A stretch of DNA of 64,000 bases from Verrucomicrobiaceae bacterium (GCA_016795465.1 JAEUHK010000078.1:1-64000), one strand, 5' to 3'; shown: positions 8,699 through 18,170, numbered from the stretch's first letter. Notes: generated by a model from the sequence alone, not told the origin. Numbers and translations are program-made.

Positions 8699-10424
8699 GC
8701 TTCTCGATCGGAATCACCGCCATCTCGGCGCTGTTGAGGTTGCCTTTGCGGCCGCCGTTGTTGGAAAAGCCGACGTAGAGCTTCCCCTCATGCTCGGTGG
8801 CGCATGGATAGCTCAGCGAAGCTTTCGGATTCGATTCGCCAACGCCGCTGTGCTCGGCGTGGCGGATGACGAAGACCTTGCTGAAGATCTCCTTGCCCGG
8901 CTCGCTGATCGCGATGGTGAGTGGTGCACGTCGTCCGCCGTTGTTCGCCGCATTGGTGCACACGAGATAGCGGCGACCATTGCTCAGCATGCCTGCGGCA
9001 GGCTTGCTGGTGGTCATCGGCAGGTTGCTTTCACCCATCGTGGTCCAGGTGCGACCGAAGTCGGTGCTTTTCGAGATCAAGGCGAGCGCCTTGCCGCCAT
9101 AGCGGGCGATGTTAAGGACGTTCGTGCCGTCCACGATGATTGACGACTCACCCCACAGGCGGATGCCGTCATGGACCGGGATTCTGACGAAGTCCCACTT
9201 CGTGAAATCGTCCCCATGACTGATCGCGACCGCTGCGGGGAAAACGCCGGAGTTTGAGTAAGGCCCTGCGCTGATGCCGGGCATGATCCAATTGCCATCG
9301 CTCATCTTCACCGGCTGATTCAGCGCCCAGAAGCCGTTTTCGAGCACGACGCCATGCTTCGTCCATTCGCCGGTCGTTTCGTCGAGCGAGTAGGCACGTG
9401 TGTGGATGCGTTCCATCTTGTTGTAGTAGGCTCCGTGGAAAGCCCAGAGCTTTCCGGCGTGCGAAACGAAGACGCCATGACTCACCGCAAGGTCTTTGTC
9501 CTCACCCGCATCAATCGCACTCAGTTCACTCCACGTCTGGCCGCCATCCTCGCTCACGCGATACTGCGCTTCTTCGGTGACGGTATTCTCCTCGCCCTTG
9601 TTGTGGCCGATGGAGGCGTAGAGCTTGCCCTTGTGCCAGCAGAGCCCAACGCCGTGCAGGAAGGTGTAACCATCGGCTTCCTTGTCCCATTTCTTGATGA
9701 CGTGAAACGCCACGCCATCGAGCACCGGAAGGTCTTTAGCCTCCGAGAGCTTCTGCGAGGCATCCCAGAGCGGAAAATCGGCCGTTTTCGGCTTTGGCAG
9801 CTCATGCGTGGCCGTGACAGGCTGAAATGGAAACTCGCGCAACGCTTGCGGTTCGATTCGCACCTCATCGAGTGCGCCGAGAAAAGTCTGGCGAGCTCTT
9901 CCATCATCAAAAATGCCTCCAAGCGTGATGGGAGCCACCGTGGCCGCAATTGGCTGTTTGAGCTTCACTTCACCGACAAGCTTGCCATTCAGAAAAAGCG
10001 TCGCTTTCGCCGATTCGACCACCAAGGCCACGAAATGCCACGAACCAGCCTTCAGCGGCTCCACACATGAAATCGTGCTCCAGCCGTTTTGATGCAAATA
10101 GGCCTTCAAATGCCCGTCCGGCTCAATCGTGATCCCCCACTGCCGTTCACCTCGCGAATAGCGATTTTTACCGATGAGCATCTGCTGCCCGCCGCCGAGC
10201 GCATACGGATTGAACCACAGCGAGGCCGTAAACGCACCGCTAGCGAGCTTCGCACTGTCTTTGAGCTCGACCAGCGAGGCTCCATCGAGCTTCAAACTCT
10301 TCCCTGACACGCCGCTGGCCGTTGCCGCCGTTCCTCGAACGGTGAATGCTTCTTCGAGAGCATCGAGCGGCCATGTCGCTGCGAATGCGGATGAGGTAAG
10401 AAGAAAGAAGGCAAGAGAACGCAT
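8691..10424 (-). CDS. Secreted sialidase-like protein with LamG domain
   Basis: A 577-residue exported protein with a short signal peptide (MRSLAFFLLTSSAFA). Residues of about 20-200 look like a concanavalin/LamG fold (FTASLWFNPY, then GSWHFVALVVESAKATLFLN and FLGALDEVRI). The C-terminal 350 residues look like a BNR/sialidase propeller, with Asp-box-like elements RVSEDGGQTWSELS and STDFGRTWTTMGE and a GNWIMPG strand typical of exo-sialidase-like families. Substrate is unknown; such proteins often act on extracellular glycans. It follows the two FAD oxidoreductase genes on the same strand after 60 bp, and could be the last gene of that unit. Confidence 0.75.
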   Translation of the reverse strand: MRSLAFFLLTSSAFAATWPLDALEEAFTVRGTAATASGVSGKSLKLDGASLVELKDSAKLASGAFTASLWFNPYALGGGQQMLIGKNRYSRGERQWGITIEPDGHLKAYLHQNGWSTISCVEPLKAGSWHFVALVVESAKATLFLNGKLVGEVKLKQPIAATVAPITLGGIFDDGRARQTFLGALDEVRIEPQALREFPFQPVTATHELPKPKTADFPLWDASQKLSEAKDLPVLDGVAFHVIKKWDKEADGYTFLHGVGLCWHKGKLYASIGHNKGEENTVTEEAQYRVSEDGGQTWSELSAIDAGEDKDLAVSHGVFVSHAGKLWAFHGAYYNKMERIHTRAYSLDETTGEWTKHGVVLENGFWALNQPVKMSDGNWIMPGISAGPYSNSGVFPAAVAISHGDDFTKWDFVRIPVHDGIRLWGESSIIVDGTNVLNIARYGGKALALISKSTDFGRTWTTMGESNLPMTTSKPAAGMLSNGRRYLVCTNAANNGGRRAPLTIAISEPGKEIFSKVFVIRHAEHSGVGESNPKASLSYPCATEHEGKLYVGFSNNGGRKGNLNSAEMAVIPIEKLK

Positions 10425-10484
10425 GCTGGCAAAACGGACGCACTGGCCGTCTCTACACTTTTCCTGCTGGTATGATAACAGTAC

Positions 10485-11894
10485 TCAAACCCGGAAGCCC
10501 AACTCGGTGAGTTTCTTCACGCTTTCATCCCAGGTGATGTCATGCGGCATCTTTTTGGACAAAGCAGCGAGCGCGGCGGTGACGCCGGCGGCCTCCCCCA
10601 TGGCGACGGCGTTGCCGGTGACGCGGTAGCTGGAGTGCGCGATGAAATCGCCGCTGATGCAGCGTCCGGCCATCATGAGGCCATCGACATCTTTCGCGAT
10701 GAGCGCACGCAAGGGGATGTCGTAGGGCTTCATCTTGATCTCCTTTGGCATGATGGCGTGCTGCTTGTTGTGCTCAGCACTCAGCGCGTGGACGTCGATG
10801 CCGAAAGTGACGCGCGTGACCGCATCGTCATGCCGTGCACCTTTCGCGAGATCGTCCTGGAGCACGGTGTAGCGGCCTTTGATGCGACGGCCGTCTCGCA
10901 CGCCGATTTGCTCGGCAGTAGCGACGATTTGGATGCCCTCCCATGGTCCGCCGAGCTTGCGGAGGTTCGCCACCATCTGGTTCATCTCCGCGCGAGCACT
11001 CACAGTGGCGGCGGTGATCTCCGCTGCGTCCCAGGCCTTGATGCCGTATTCGTGGTTCATCATGGCGAAGATCAAATTGTCCCGCACATGCCACATCGTC
11101 GGGCTGGCGTAGCTAGGGAAGTGCCCGGTGCTCACCAGCACTTCTTTGATGCGCTTCTTTTTCTCGCCGTCGGTGTTTTCACCCTCCTTCGGCTGGCCGA
11201 AACGCACGAACTCACGCAGCACCTCCGCATCCTTCACGACGAGCAGCGCATTGAGCGACATAGGCTGGCAGGGGCAATCCTCCGCCATGCCCATCTCAAA
11301 CGCGCACCCCGCCTGGTAGCCGAGATCACCATCGCCCGTCGTATCGATGAAAACGGGCGCTTTCCATGCCTGCCGGCCCGATTTGGACTCCGTGATGATG
11401 GTAGTGAGCCTGTTGCCCTCTTTGAAGGCCGCGCAGACCTTCGTGTGAAACTGAAACTTCACGCCTGCTTCCACGCAAAGCTCCTCCAGCAGCAGCTTCA
11501 GCGCCTCGGGATCGTAGCAGAAGCGGCTGGTGCTCTTCGAGTTCGCCCGCGCATCGCGGACATCAAGTTTTTCGCGCAGCTCCTTGGCAAAACCGGGCTT
11601 GTTGAAGTCGAGAAAGTAGCCGAGCAGCCCCGCCGTCCAGATGCCACCGAGACAGCCGCGCCATTCAAAGAGACGCACCTTCGCCCCCGCACGCGCCGCC
11701 GTGATCGCCGCCGCCACGCCAGCCGGACCTGCGCCGCACACGATGACATCCGCGTCATTCGTCAACGGAAGATCACGCGCAGGTTCGTTGAAGCCGCTAT
11801 TGGCCTCCGCAGCGATGATTTGCGACGAGCTGACCGTACCGCCCGCAAGCGCGGCTGTGAGAAAGTGGCGACGAGAGACGGGGGAGGGCTTCAT
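10485..11894 (-). CDS. FAD-dependent oxidoreductase (FAD_oxidored family), Tat-exported, copy A
   Basis: A 469-residue flavoprotein. A twin-arginine signal is visible at residues 6-20 (VSRRHFLTAALAGG). The Rossmann dinucleotide motif GAGPAG is at 54-59 and an acidic residue ends the second strand (VRLFEW). Later FAD-contacting parts are FIDTTGDGDLGYQAG and the C-terminal LMMAGRCISGDFIAHSSYR. This fits the FAD_oxidored (PF12831-like) group, abundant in Verrucomicrobiota, whose substrates are mostly unknown. It is a close paralogue of the next gene upstream, 20 bp away, so a tandem duplication is evident. No Shine-Dalgarno sequence. Confidence 0.85.
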   Translation of the reverse strand: MKPSPVSRRHFLTAALAGGTVSSSQIIAAEANSGFNEPARDLPLTNDADVIVCGAGPAGVAAAITAARAGAKVRLFEWRGCLGGIWTAGLLGYFLDFNKPGFAKELREKLDVRDARANSKSTSRFCYDPEALKLLLEELCVEAGVKFQFHTKVCAAFKEGNRLTTIITESKSGRQAWKAPVFIDTTGDGDLGYQAGCAFEMGMAEDCPCQPMSLNALLVVKDAEVLREFVRFGQPKEGENTDGEKKKRIKEVLVSTGHFPSYASPTMWHVRDNLIFAMMNHEYGIKAWDAAEITAATVSARAEMNQMVANLRKLGGPWEGIQIVATAEQIGVRDGRRIKGRYTVLQDDLAKGARHDDAVTRVTFGIDVHALSAEHNKQHAIMPKEIKMKPYDIPLRALIAKDVDGLMMAGRCISGDFIAHSSYRVTGNAVAMGEAAGVTAALAALSKKMPHDITWDESVKKLTELGFRV

Positions 11895-11914
11895 AGAATG
11901 AACAGTGGTTAAAC

Positions 11915-13318
11915 TCAGGCTCGCAGGCCGATCTTCGTCAGTTTTTCGACGCTTTCGCTCCAGGCGACCTCGTGCGGCAGGCGCTTGGACAGCGCGGCGA
12001 GTGCGGCGGTGGCACCTGCTGCCTCTCCCATCGCCACGGCATTGCCGGTGACGCGATAGCTGGCGTGCGCAATGAAATCGCCGCTAATGCAGCGGCCCGC
12101 CATCATGAGTCCATCGACGTCTTTCGCGATCAAGGCACGCAACGGGATGTCGTAGGGGCGCATCTTGAAGTTGCCGTTGTTGATGGGCTTCGACTTGTTG
12201 GTCTCTTTCGAGTCGGCGTGGATATCCACACCGAAGGTCACGCGGGCGACGGCATCTTCCTGCCGCGCACCTTTGATGAGATCGTCGCGGGTCATCGTGT
12301 AACGCCCATGAATACGGCGGCCGTCACGAATGCCGATCTGCTCGGCGGTGGAGGCGATTTGCAGGCCTTCCCACGGGCCGCCAAGCTTTCGCAGGGCTCG
12401 CATGAGGCGAAAAACCTCCGCCCGCGAGCGCATGGTGGCCTCGCTGATGGCGGCGGCGTCCCACGGTTTGATGCCATACTCGTGATTTAGCATCAGCATG
12501 ACGAGATCGTCGCGCACCGGGAAGATGGTCGGATGGCCGTAGGAAGCCTCGACGCCGGCACGCTTCAGTTCGGCTTTGAAGGCCTCGACGCAGGTGAGAT
12601 GGCCGCCGGGGCCATTAAACTCATCTGTGCCGTTGAAGGAAATGAAAGACGTGAGCGCCTTCACATCCCGCACGACAGCGAGCGCATTCATCGTAAGCGG
12701 CTGACAGGGGCAATCCTTCGCCTGGCCGACATCCCAGCCGCAACCTGCCTGCGCTCCGAGATCGCCATCGCCGGTCGCGTCGATGAAAACGGGCGCACGC
12801 CATGCCTGACGCCCGGATTTGGACTCGGTCACGATGGTGCGCAGGCGGCCGTTTTCGCGAAACGCGGCACTGACACGCGTGTGAAGCTGCGTCTTCACGC
12901 CAGCTTCGAGGCACATCACCTCCAGCAGCACCTTCATCTCCTCCGGTTCATAGACAAAGCGGCTCGGGTTCTTGTTTCGGCGTGCATCACGCTCGTCAAG
13001 ACGGCGCGTGAGCTCGCGGGTGAGCCCCGGCTTGTCGAAATCAAAGATGTAAGTCAGCAAACCGGCCGTCCACACGCCGCCGAGGCAGCCATGCACCTCG
13101 AACAAGCGCGTCCGAGCCCCCGCACGCGCCGCTGTGATCGCCGCGGCGATGCCTGCTGGCCCCGCGCCGCATACGATGACGTCCGCGTCGTCGCACAGTT
13201 GGATCTTTTGAGCCGGTTCATCGAACTGGTGATCCTCAGAGGGAGCTGTTTGAGCCGCAGCGGTGCCAGCAAAGGCTGCTGAGATGAAATGACGACGAGA
13301 AACGACGGGGTGAGCCAT
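11915..13318 (-). CDS. FAD-dependent oxidoreductase (FAD_oxidored family), Tat-exported, copy B
   Basis: A 467-residue paralogue of the gene at 10485-11894, aligned along its whole length with shared blocks such as VIVCGAGPAG, AAITAARAGA, TESKSGRQAW, LGGPWEG, AEQIG(V/I)RDGRRI, YDIPLRALIAKDVDGLMMAG and GDFIAH. A Tat signal (VSRRHFISAAF) is present. It is the first gene of the minus-strand run 13318-8691, just after the terminator of the DUF1501 gene, so its promoter should lie in the 40 bp at 13319-13360. Two full-length copies kept side by side suggest either a heteromeric enzyme or different substrates. Confidence 0.85.
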   Translation of the reverse strand: MAHPVVSRRHFISAAFAGTAAAQTAPSEDHQFDEPAQKIQLCDDADVIVCGAGPAGIAAAITAARAGARTRLFEVHGCLGGVWTAGLLTYIFDFDKPGLTRELTRRLDERDARRNKNPSRFVYEPEEMKVLLEVMCLEAGVKTQLHTRVSAAFRENGRLRTIVTESKSGRQAWRAPVFIDATGDGDLGAQAGCGWDVGQAKDCPCQPLTMNALAVVRDVKALTSFISFNGTDEFNGPGGHLTCVEAFKAELKRAGVEASYGHPTIFPVRDDLVMLMLNHEYGIKPWDAAAISEATMRSRAEVFRLMRALRKLGGPWEGLQIASTAEQIGIRDGRRIHGRYTMTRDDLIKGARQEDAVARVTFGVDIHADSKETNKSKPINNGNFKMRPYDIPLRALIAKDVDGLMMAGRCISGDFIAHASYRVTGNAVAMGEAAGATAALAALSKRLPHEVAWSESVEKLTKIGLRA

Positions 13319-13359
13319 GCCCCATCATCCCGAGGAGGGAGACTTCACGCCAGCATGAA

Positions 13360-13393
13360 AAAAGCGAGGCAGGTCCAAACCCACCTCGCTTTT
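13360..13393 (-). terminator. Intrinsic terminator after the DUF1501 gene
   Basis: Arms aaaagcgagg (13360-13369) and cctcgctttt (13384-13393) are perfect 10-bp inverted copies with a 14-nt loop. Read on the minus strand the stem ends in a run of T (gcttttttc), a classical Rho-independent terminator. It lies 23 bp beyond the DUF1501 stop and separates that operon from the FAD oxidoreductase genes. Confidence 0.8.
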
Positions 13394-13415
13394 GTTTAAC
13401 GGTCTCAGCACCGTC

Positions 13416-14708
13416 TCACGCAAACAGATGCGTGAGCGGCTGGCCTTTGTCGGCGACGGTGAAGGGGCGCTTGCTCGGGGAGTAGATGACCTGATCGAGC
13501 GGGAGGCCGAGGGCGTAGCCGATGGTGGCGTTGAGGTCGGGCGGGCCGACTTTGTCGGCGGCGATGCCGGCACCGTCGGGTGTGGTGGCGCCGTAGGTGA
13601 AGCCGCCTTTGATGCCGCCGCCGAAAATGACAGAGCTGAAAATGGGGTAGTGATCGCGGCCTTGGTTCTGATTGATCTTCGGTGTGCGGCCAAATTCGGA
13701 GCTGACGACGATCATGGTGCTGTCGAGCATGCCGCGCTGTTCGAGATCGGTGACGAGCGCGGTGAGCGCGGTGTCGAGCGTGTCGCAAAGACGCGGCGTG
13801 TTGATGAAGTTCGCGGTGTGGGTGTCCCAACTGCCGAAGCTGACCTCAATAAAGCGCACGCCATGCTCGACGAGGCGACGGGCGAGCAGACAGCCCTGGC
13901 CGAAGGTTTCTTTGCCGTAGGCTTTGCGCACATCTTCGGGTTCCTTGGTGAGATCGAAGGCGACGAGGTCCTCGCTCTTCATGAGGCGGACGGCGTCATC
14001 ATACATGTCGGCATACGCTTTGACGCCGCGCGTGTCCCACTTGGCCTGGAACTCGGCATCGAGAGCGCCCGCGAGGTCGCGGCGCATGGCGAAGCGGTCA
14101 TCGGTGACGCCTTTTTGCGGGCGCACGTTTTGCAGGCCGGCCTCGGGGTTGTTGACCATGAGCGGGCCGTGTTTTTTGGCGAAGAAGCCGGCCCCCGGAT
14201 GGCGGCTGTCGTTGCCGATGTAAACATACGGCGGCAGCGCGGGATTGCCGGGGCCTTGGAAGAAACTGAGCCACGCGCCCATGCCGGGATGCTTGATGGT
14301 GCTGCGCAAACCGAAGCTGGTGTGCATGAAGTAGTTCGCCTGCTCATGCGCGGCGGTATTGGTGGCCATCGAGTTGATGACGGTGGCGTGGTGCATCTTT
14401 TTGGCGATGCGCGGGAGGTATTCGCTGACTCGCACGCCATCGGCGCTGGTCTTGATTGCCTTCACCGGACCGGCGACCTCTTTGTTGTCGGGCTTTGGAT
14501 CCCAGGTGTCGAGATGGCTTTGGCCACCGGTCATGTAGAGGAAGATGACGTTGCGTGCGGTGGCGGCCTGTTTGGCCGTGGCAGCGCCTTCACCGGCGGC
14601 GAAGGCTTTGCTGCTGAAGAGATGCTCCATCGAGGGAAGCAAGCCGACGCCGAGGCAAGTTTGAGCCATGCGGGTCATCACGGAGCGGCGGGAGAGTTCG
14701 GAGTTCAT
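13416..14708 (-). CDS. DUF1501 protein (alkaline-phosphatase/sulfatase-like fold), Tat-exported
   Basis: A 430-residue DUF1501 family protein. The N-terminus has a twin-arginine motif (LSRRSVMTRMAQ). Family blocks include FLYMTGGQSHLDTWDPKP, then GVRFIEVSFGSWDTH, DSTMIVVSSEFGRTPKIN and GRDHYP, which correspond to the metal-binding blocks of the alkaline-phosphatase superfamily. Function is unproven. DUF1501 genes are nearly always paired with DUF1549/DUF1553 genes in Planctomycetota and Verrucomicrobiota, as here (32 bp after the DUF1549 gene). The pair probably works on an extracellular polymer, possibly sulfated, but this is inference. Confidence 0.88.
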   Translation of the reverse strand: MNSELSRRSVMTRMAQTCLGVGLLPSMEHLFSSKAFAAGEGAATAKQAATARNVIFLYMTGGQSHLDTWDPKPDNKEVAGPVKAIKTSADGVRVSEYLPRIAKKMHHATVINSMATNTAAHEQANYFMHTSFGLRSTIKHPGMGAWLSFFQGPGNPALPPYVYIGNDSRHPGAGFFAKKHGPLMVNNPEAGLQNVRPQKGVTDDRFAMRRDLAGALDAEFQAKWDTRGVKAYADMYDDAVRLMKSEDLVAFDLTKEPEDVRKAYGKETFGQGCLLARRLVEHGVRFIEVSFGSWDTHTANFINTPRLCDTLDTALTALVTDLEQRGMLDSTMIVVSSEFGRTPKINQNQGRDHYPIFSSVIFGGGIKGGFTYGATTPDGAGIAADKVGPPDLNATIGYALGLPLDQVIYSPSKRPFTVADKGQPLTHLFA

Positions 14709-14740
14709 GACGTGTTTCAGGTTTAAAGTTTCAAGTTGAG

Positions 14741-16909
14741 TTACTCGACGAAGATGAAGCGCTGCGTGCTGAGGGCGGCGAGGGTGATGTCTTCCCAGAG
14801 GGCTTTGTTGGAGGCGTAGGATTCGAGGGTTTGAAGCAGCTTGGCTTTTTCCTTCTCGGTGGGTGGGCGGGAGTAGAGGCTGAGGAAGAGAACATCGATC
14901 TTTTCCTCGTTGGTGGCGGCTTTGCGGAGGTTGAGGCTGAAGGTGGACCAGCCGCTGGTGATGCTGCTGAGGAGCGAGCCGTTCATGATGGTGAGGGCTT
15001 GCGGCACGGAGGCTTCATCGGAAGAGTTTTCGATCACATCGCGGTCGCTCTGGCCGAATTCGCGGAGGAAGTGGCCGCGCGGGGCTGGCGAGGGCAGTTC
15101 GGCGGCGCGGCTCCAAGTCTGGTGAAGCGTCTTCTGGTAGTTTTCGTAGCTCTTGATGCTTTTCGGATCCTTGATGCCGAGGAGGGCTTCATCGGCCTTG
15201 ATGCGATTCATGAGCTTGTCGTTGAGCGGCGCTTCCTTGGCATCGACGCGGGCGTTTTCCATCATGTTCATCATCGCCATTTCCATGGGGCCGTCTCCGG
15301 CGCTGGCGGCGAGCTGGGCCTGGATTTCTTGGTTGTTCGACTTCTTCGCGGCCTCGTAGAAGCACTTCGAAACGGTCTCGCGCAGGATGCGCTGGCTGTC
15401 ATTGAGGCGGCGCTGGATTTCCTTCGCCTTTTCCTTGTCGTCCTTCGCACGAGCGACATCGAGTTCCTTGCGGAGCTGGTCGAATTCCTTGTTTTGATCC
15501 TTCATCGCGGCGGCGACGAGTTTGGCGGCTTCGAAAAGGAGCTCGGGCTCGGTTTTGTCGAGCATCTTGGCGAGGTTGTGGCGGTTGCTGAGCTCGCGGC
15601 GCTCACGCTCGCGGGCGGACCAGTTTGGCTGCTCGGGATCCGGGCTGACGAGGGCGACCATGGAGTCCCAGACCTGCTCGGCGGTCATGCGGCGGAAGAC
15701 AGGGCCTTGGAAGTAGTAGGGCACGCCGGGAGGTGCTTCTTTCTCGCTGGCACGGGCAAAGGCCTGCGTGTTCAGCAGCATGCGCAGGTAGGCCTTCATG
15801 TCGTATTTGAGCGCGACCATCTGTTTTTCGAGGAAGCGCATCAGTTCCGGATTCGAGGCCACGGAGGTGTCCATCATCTCATCGACCTGCTCGTAGATGC
15901 CGACACCGAAAACGCGCTTCCACAGGCGGTTCGCGATGATGGTGGTGAAGCGTGGGTTTTCCGCGGAGGTGAGCCATTTGCCGAACTCGCCGATGGTGTT
16001 CGACTCCTTCGTGAGCGTCACGGGCTTGCCAAACATCACCGATGCAGGCACGACATCCTTTGGTTTCGCATCCTGATACTTGTAGTCGTGCGGCAGGCGG
16101 ATGCTGCTCTTGTTTTGCACGACGAGCGTGTCACGCAGCGGGCGGAAGACTTCCTGCAAAGCCTGGCGCATGAGGTCCTGCGTCTCTTTGTCGAGCGACT
16201 TGTCGGCACGGATCATTTTGCTGACCTCGTCGTTGCCTTTCGAGCGGTAACTGGACGCCGTCATGTTGTGCGTGAAGGCCGCCATCTCGTAGAACTGCTT
16301 CTGCGTCCATTTGTCGAAGGGATGGTCGTGGCACTGGGCGCATTCCATGCGCGTGCCGAGGAAGATGCGCGTGGTGTTCGACAAATTGTCGAGCGGCATG
16401 CCGCGGTCGCGCATGTAGTAGCCGATGGCACCGGTGTCGAAGCAGGAACCTTCGCTGGAGACGAGCTCGCGGGCCATCTGGTCCCACGGCTTGTTCTCGC
16501 GCAGCGACTGGCGGAGGTAGTTCACATAATTCTCGGCCGTGGTGCTGCCGGCGACGCCTTGCGTCTGCGCACGCAGCACATCGGCCCAGTAGTTGAAGAA
16601 ATTCTGCACATAGCCTTCGCTGGCCAGCAGCGAGTCGATGAGCTTCGCCCGCTTGTCTTTGGCGATGCAGGCGTGGAAGGCCTTCGCCTCCTCATAAGTC
16701 GGGATGCGGCCCGCGACAGTCAAATAGGCGCGGCGCAGGAAGGTGGCGTCATCGACGAGCGGATTCGGCGTGATCTTGTGCTTCTGCCAGCTCTGGGCGA
16801 GCAGCGAGTCGATCTGTTTGGAGGCGGCGGAGGTGTTGTCAGCGGCCTGCAATGGCGCGATCAAGCAGGTGGCGACAGCGACGAGCGAGAGGTGCAGCGT
16901 GGCTTTCAT
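14741..16909 (-). CDS. DUF1549/DUF1553 secreted protein with CxxCH motif
   Basis: A 722-residue exported protein with signal peptide (MKATLHLSLVAVATCLIAPL). DUF1549 covers about residues 28-235: DDATFLRRAYLTVAGRIPTY, then NFFNYWADVLRAQ and LGTRMECAQCHDHPFDKW. The last block contains CAQCH at 190-194, a c-type-haem-like CxxCH that is conserved in this family. DUF1553 lies toward the C-terminus: FGKWLTSAENPRFTTIIANR, then RMTAEQVWDSMVAL, and LYSRPPTEKEKAKL near the end. A lysine/glutamate-rich helical insertion is present at about 440-520. It leads the operon with the DUF1501 gene. Its role is unproven; a redox or electron-transfer part in polymer breakdown has been proposed for the family. Confidence 0.88.
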   Translation of the reverse strand: MKATLHLSLVAVATCLIAPLQAADNTSAASKQIDSLLAQSWQKHKITPNPLVDDATFLRRAYLTVAGRIPTYEEAKAFHACIAKDKRAKLIDSLLASEGYVQNFFNYWADVLRAQTQGVAGSTTAENYVNYLRQSLRENKPWDQMARELVSSEGSCFDTGAIGYYMRDRGMPLDNLSNTTRIFLGTRMECAQCHDHPFDKWTQKQFYEMAAFTHNMTASSYRSKGNDEVSKMIRADKSLDKETQDLMRQALQEVFRPLRDTLVVQNKSSIRLPHDYKYQDAKPKDVVPASVMFGKPVTLTKESNTIGEFGKWLTSAENPRFTTIIANRLWKRVFGVGIYEQVDEMMDTSVASNPELMRFLEKQMVALKYDMKAYLRMLLNTQAFARASEKEAPPGVPYYFQGPVFRRMTAEQVWDSMVALVSPDPEQPNWSARERERRELSNRHNLAKMLDKTEPELLFEAAKLVAAAMKDQNKEFDQLRKELDVARAKDDKEKAKEIQRRLNDSQRILRETVSKCFYEAAKKSNNQEIQAQLAASAGDGPMEMAMMNMMENARVDAKEAPLNDKLMNRIKADEALLGIKDPKSIKSYENYQKTLHQTWSRAAELPSPAPRGHFLREFGQSDRDVIENSSDEASVPQALTIMNGSLLSSITSGWSTFSLNLRKAATNEEKIDVLFLSLYSRPPTEKEKAKLLQTLESYASNKALWEDITLAALSTQRFIFVE

Positions 16910-17108
16910 GCGAGCGGAAACGCAGCGCTGGTCCGAAACGTGTCAGCCGAGGGCGAGGATGCCAATCCGTGCACACTGGATGCCAAGCGGCGTCTTGCCA
17001 CGCCGTGCCCGTGTGGCAGCGAGAACCACAAAATGAGGATTCACAGCCTCGAGGCTGACTCTGATATTGTGCTTTGAGGCCCGATTCGATAGCCTTTGCC
17101 CGCGTGTG

Positions 17109-17882
17109 ATGCCGTCTCCCCTGCCCTGCCGATCTGTTTTGGTGCTGTTGCCCCTCATGGCGATGCTGTGCTCATGCTCGGCGACGAATCACCTGCTCAA
17201 AGCACGACCGGTGAGGCTCTCCGCCTTTTTTGAAAACCGGTCCAAGGCGATCCATACGAAGGGCAAACTGCCTTTTCAGACGATCTGGACCTCTGCGGAC
17301 CCCAAAGTGCTTCAAGAGGGCAATGCGGCGAAGAAGATCTACATCGCGCCGGTGAGCCTGGCCTATCTTCGAGCCCCCAAAAAGGCTGTCACGCGTCAGG
17401 AGCTACGCTGGGGCATGCAGCGGCAGGAGCAATGGATGGCGTGGAAGCTGCGGGAAGAGTTCGCCGCGGCCTTCAAGCAGTCGCCACGACCACGCTACCA
17501 ACTCGTGAAAACACCCGGCAAGGATACTCTGACGCTGAAGCTCGCCATCACGGAACTGAATCCCACCAGCCCGAACGGCAACGCGGCGCTCACTCTGATG
17601 AAGGTGGCAGTCACTCCCGCGGCCTCCCTGGCCCGGTGGTTCACTTCTGGAAACATGGCCATCGAGGGCAAGGTGGTCACCCACAGCGGAAACCGGGTGT
17701 TTTTCCAGTTTGCCGACAACGAGGCGGACAAGCTGACCTTCTTCAACGCCCGCGATTTCCTGCCCTACGGTCACGCTGAGCACTCAATGCGGGACTGGGC
17801 GGCTCAGTTTGAGCAAATGACCCGACGGGAGGCTGGACAGGTCCTGAAGGACTCCAGCGCCGTCACTTTAAAGCTGCATTGA
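17109..17882 (+). CDS. Probable lipoprotein, DUF3313-like
   Basis: A 257-residue protein with a lipoprotein signal: MPSPLPCRSVLVLLPLMAML followed by CSC, of which the second Cys fits a lipobox (L-C-S-C). The start at 17109 is preferred because upstream codons break the signal peptide. The mature part includes KKIYIAPVSLAYLR, KDTLTLKLAITELNPTSPNG and MAIEGKVVTHSGN, a pattern seen in DUF3313-type outer-membrane lipoproteins. It is divergent from the DUF1549 gene with about 200 bp between. Function unknown. Confidence 0.65.
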   Translation: MPSPLPCRSVLVLLPLMAMLCSCSATNHLLKARPVRLSAFFENRSKAIHTKGKLPFQTIWTSADPKVLQEGNAAKKIYIAPVSLAYLRAPKKAVTRQELRWGMQRQEQWMAWKLREEFAAAFKQSPRPRYQLVKTPGKDTLTLKLAITELNPTSPNGNAALTLMKVAVTPAASLARWFTSGNMAIEGKVVTHSGNRVFFQFADNEADKLTFFNARDFLPYGHAEHSMRDWAAQFEQMTRREAGQVLKDSSAVTLKLH

Positions 17883-17945
17883 TCCCTGCTGGCAGCGCTT
17901 TTTGAGGTCGCGAAACGCCAGATGAGCATTAAAAGACGCGGAGCC

Positions 17946-18170
17946 ATGCCCACCTACGTTTACGAAACCATTCCCCAGAGTGAAAGTGAAGCACCTGTCC
18001 GCTTCGAGGTCCGCCAAAGCATGAAAGAAGCTCCTCTGGCCAGTCATCCCGAGTCAGGCAAACCGGTCCGCCGGGTGCCCATCGGGGGCACTGGGCTGAT
18101 GGGCGGAGGCGGAAGCCCTGCCCCAGCGAGGTCAGGCGGGGGCTGTGGAACCGGGTGCGGCTGTCACTAA
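17946..18170 (+). CDS. FmdB-like miniprotein lacking the zinc-ribbon cysteines
   Basis: A 74-residue protein that follows the outline of FmdB-type zinc ribbons: MPTYVYE at the start, RFEVRQSMKEAPLASHP in the middle, then GKPVRRV and a glycine-rich tail. In normal FmdB proteins two CxxC pairs hold zinc. Here both are gone (first pair region TIPQSESEAP, second pair region SHPESG). Instead the C-terminus ends in GGGCGTGCGCH, a compact Cys/His cluster. The start at 17946 is chosen by the conserved MPTY; an in-frame ATG at 17922 adds eight residues. Lies 63 bp after the lipoprotein gene. Confidence 0.7.
   Translation: MPTYVYETIPQSESEAPVRFEVRQSMKEAPLASHPESGKPVRRVPIGGTGLMGGGGSPAPARSGGGCGTGCGCH

Noticed and set aside
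10542..11912. Open frame of 456 codons antisense to FAD oxidoreductase A
   Set aside because: No recognisable family; the opposite strand has Tat signal and FAD motifs.
14831..17077. Long open frame of 748 codons on the plus strand
   Set aside because: It lies antisense to the DUF1549 gene, which has clear family motifs. The frame is a by-product of high GC third positions.
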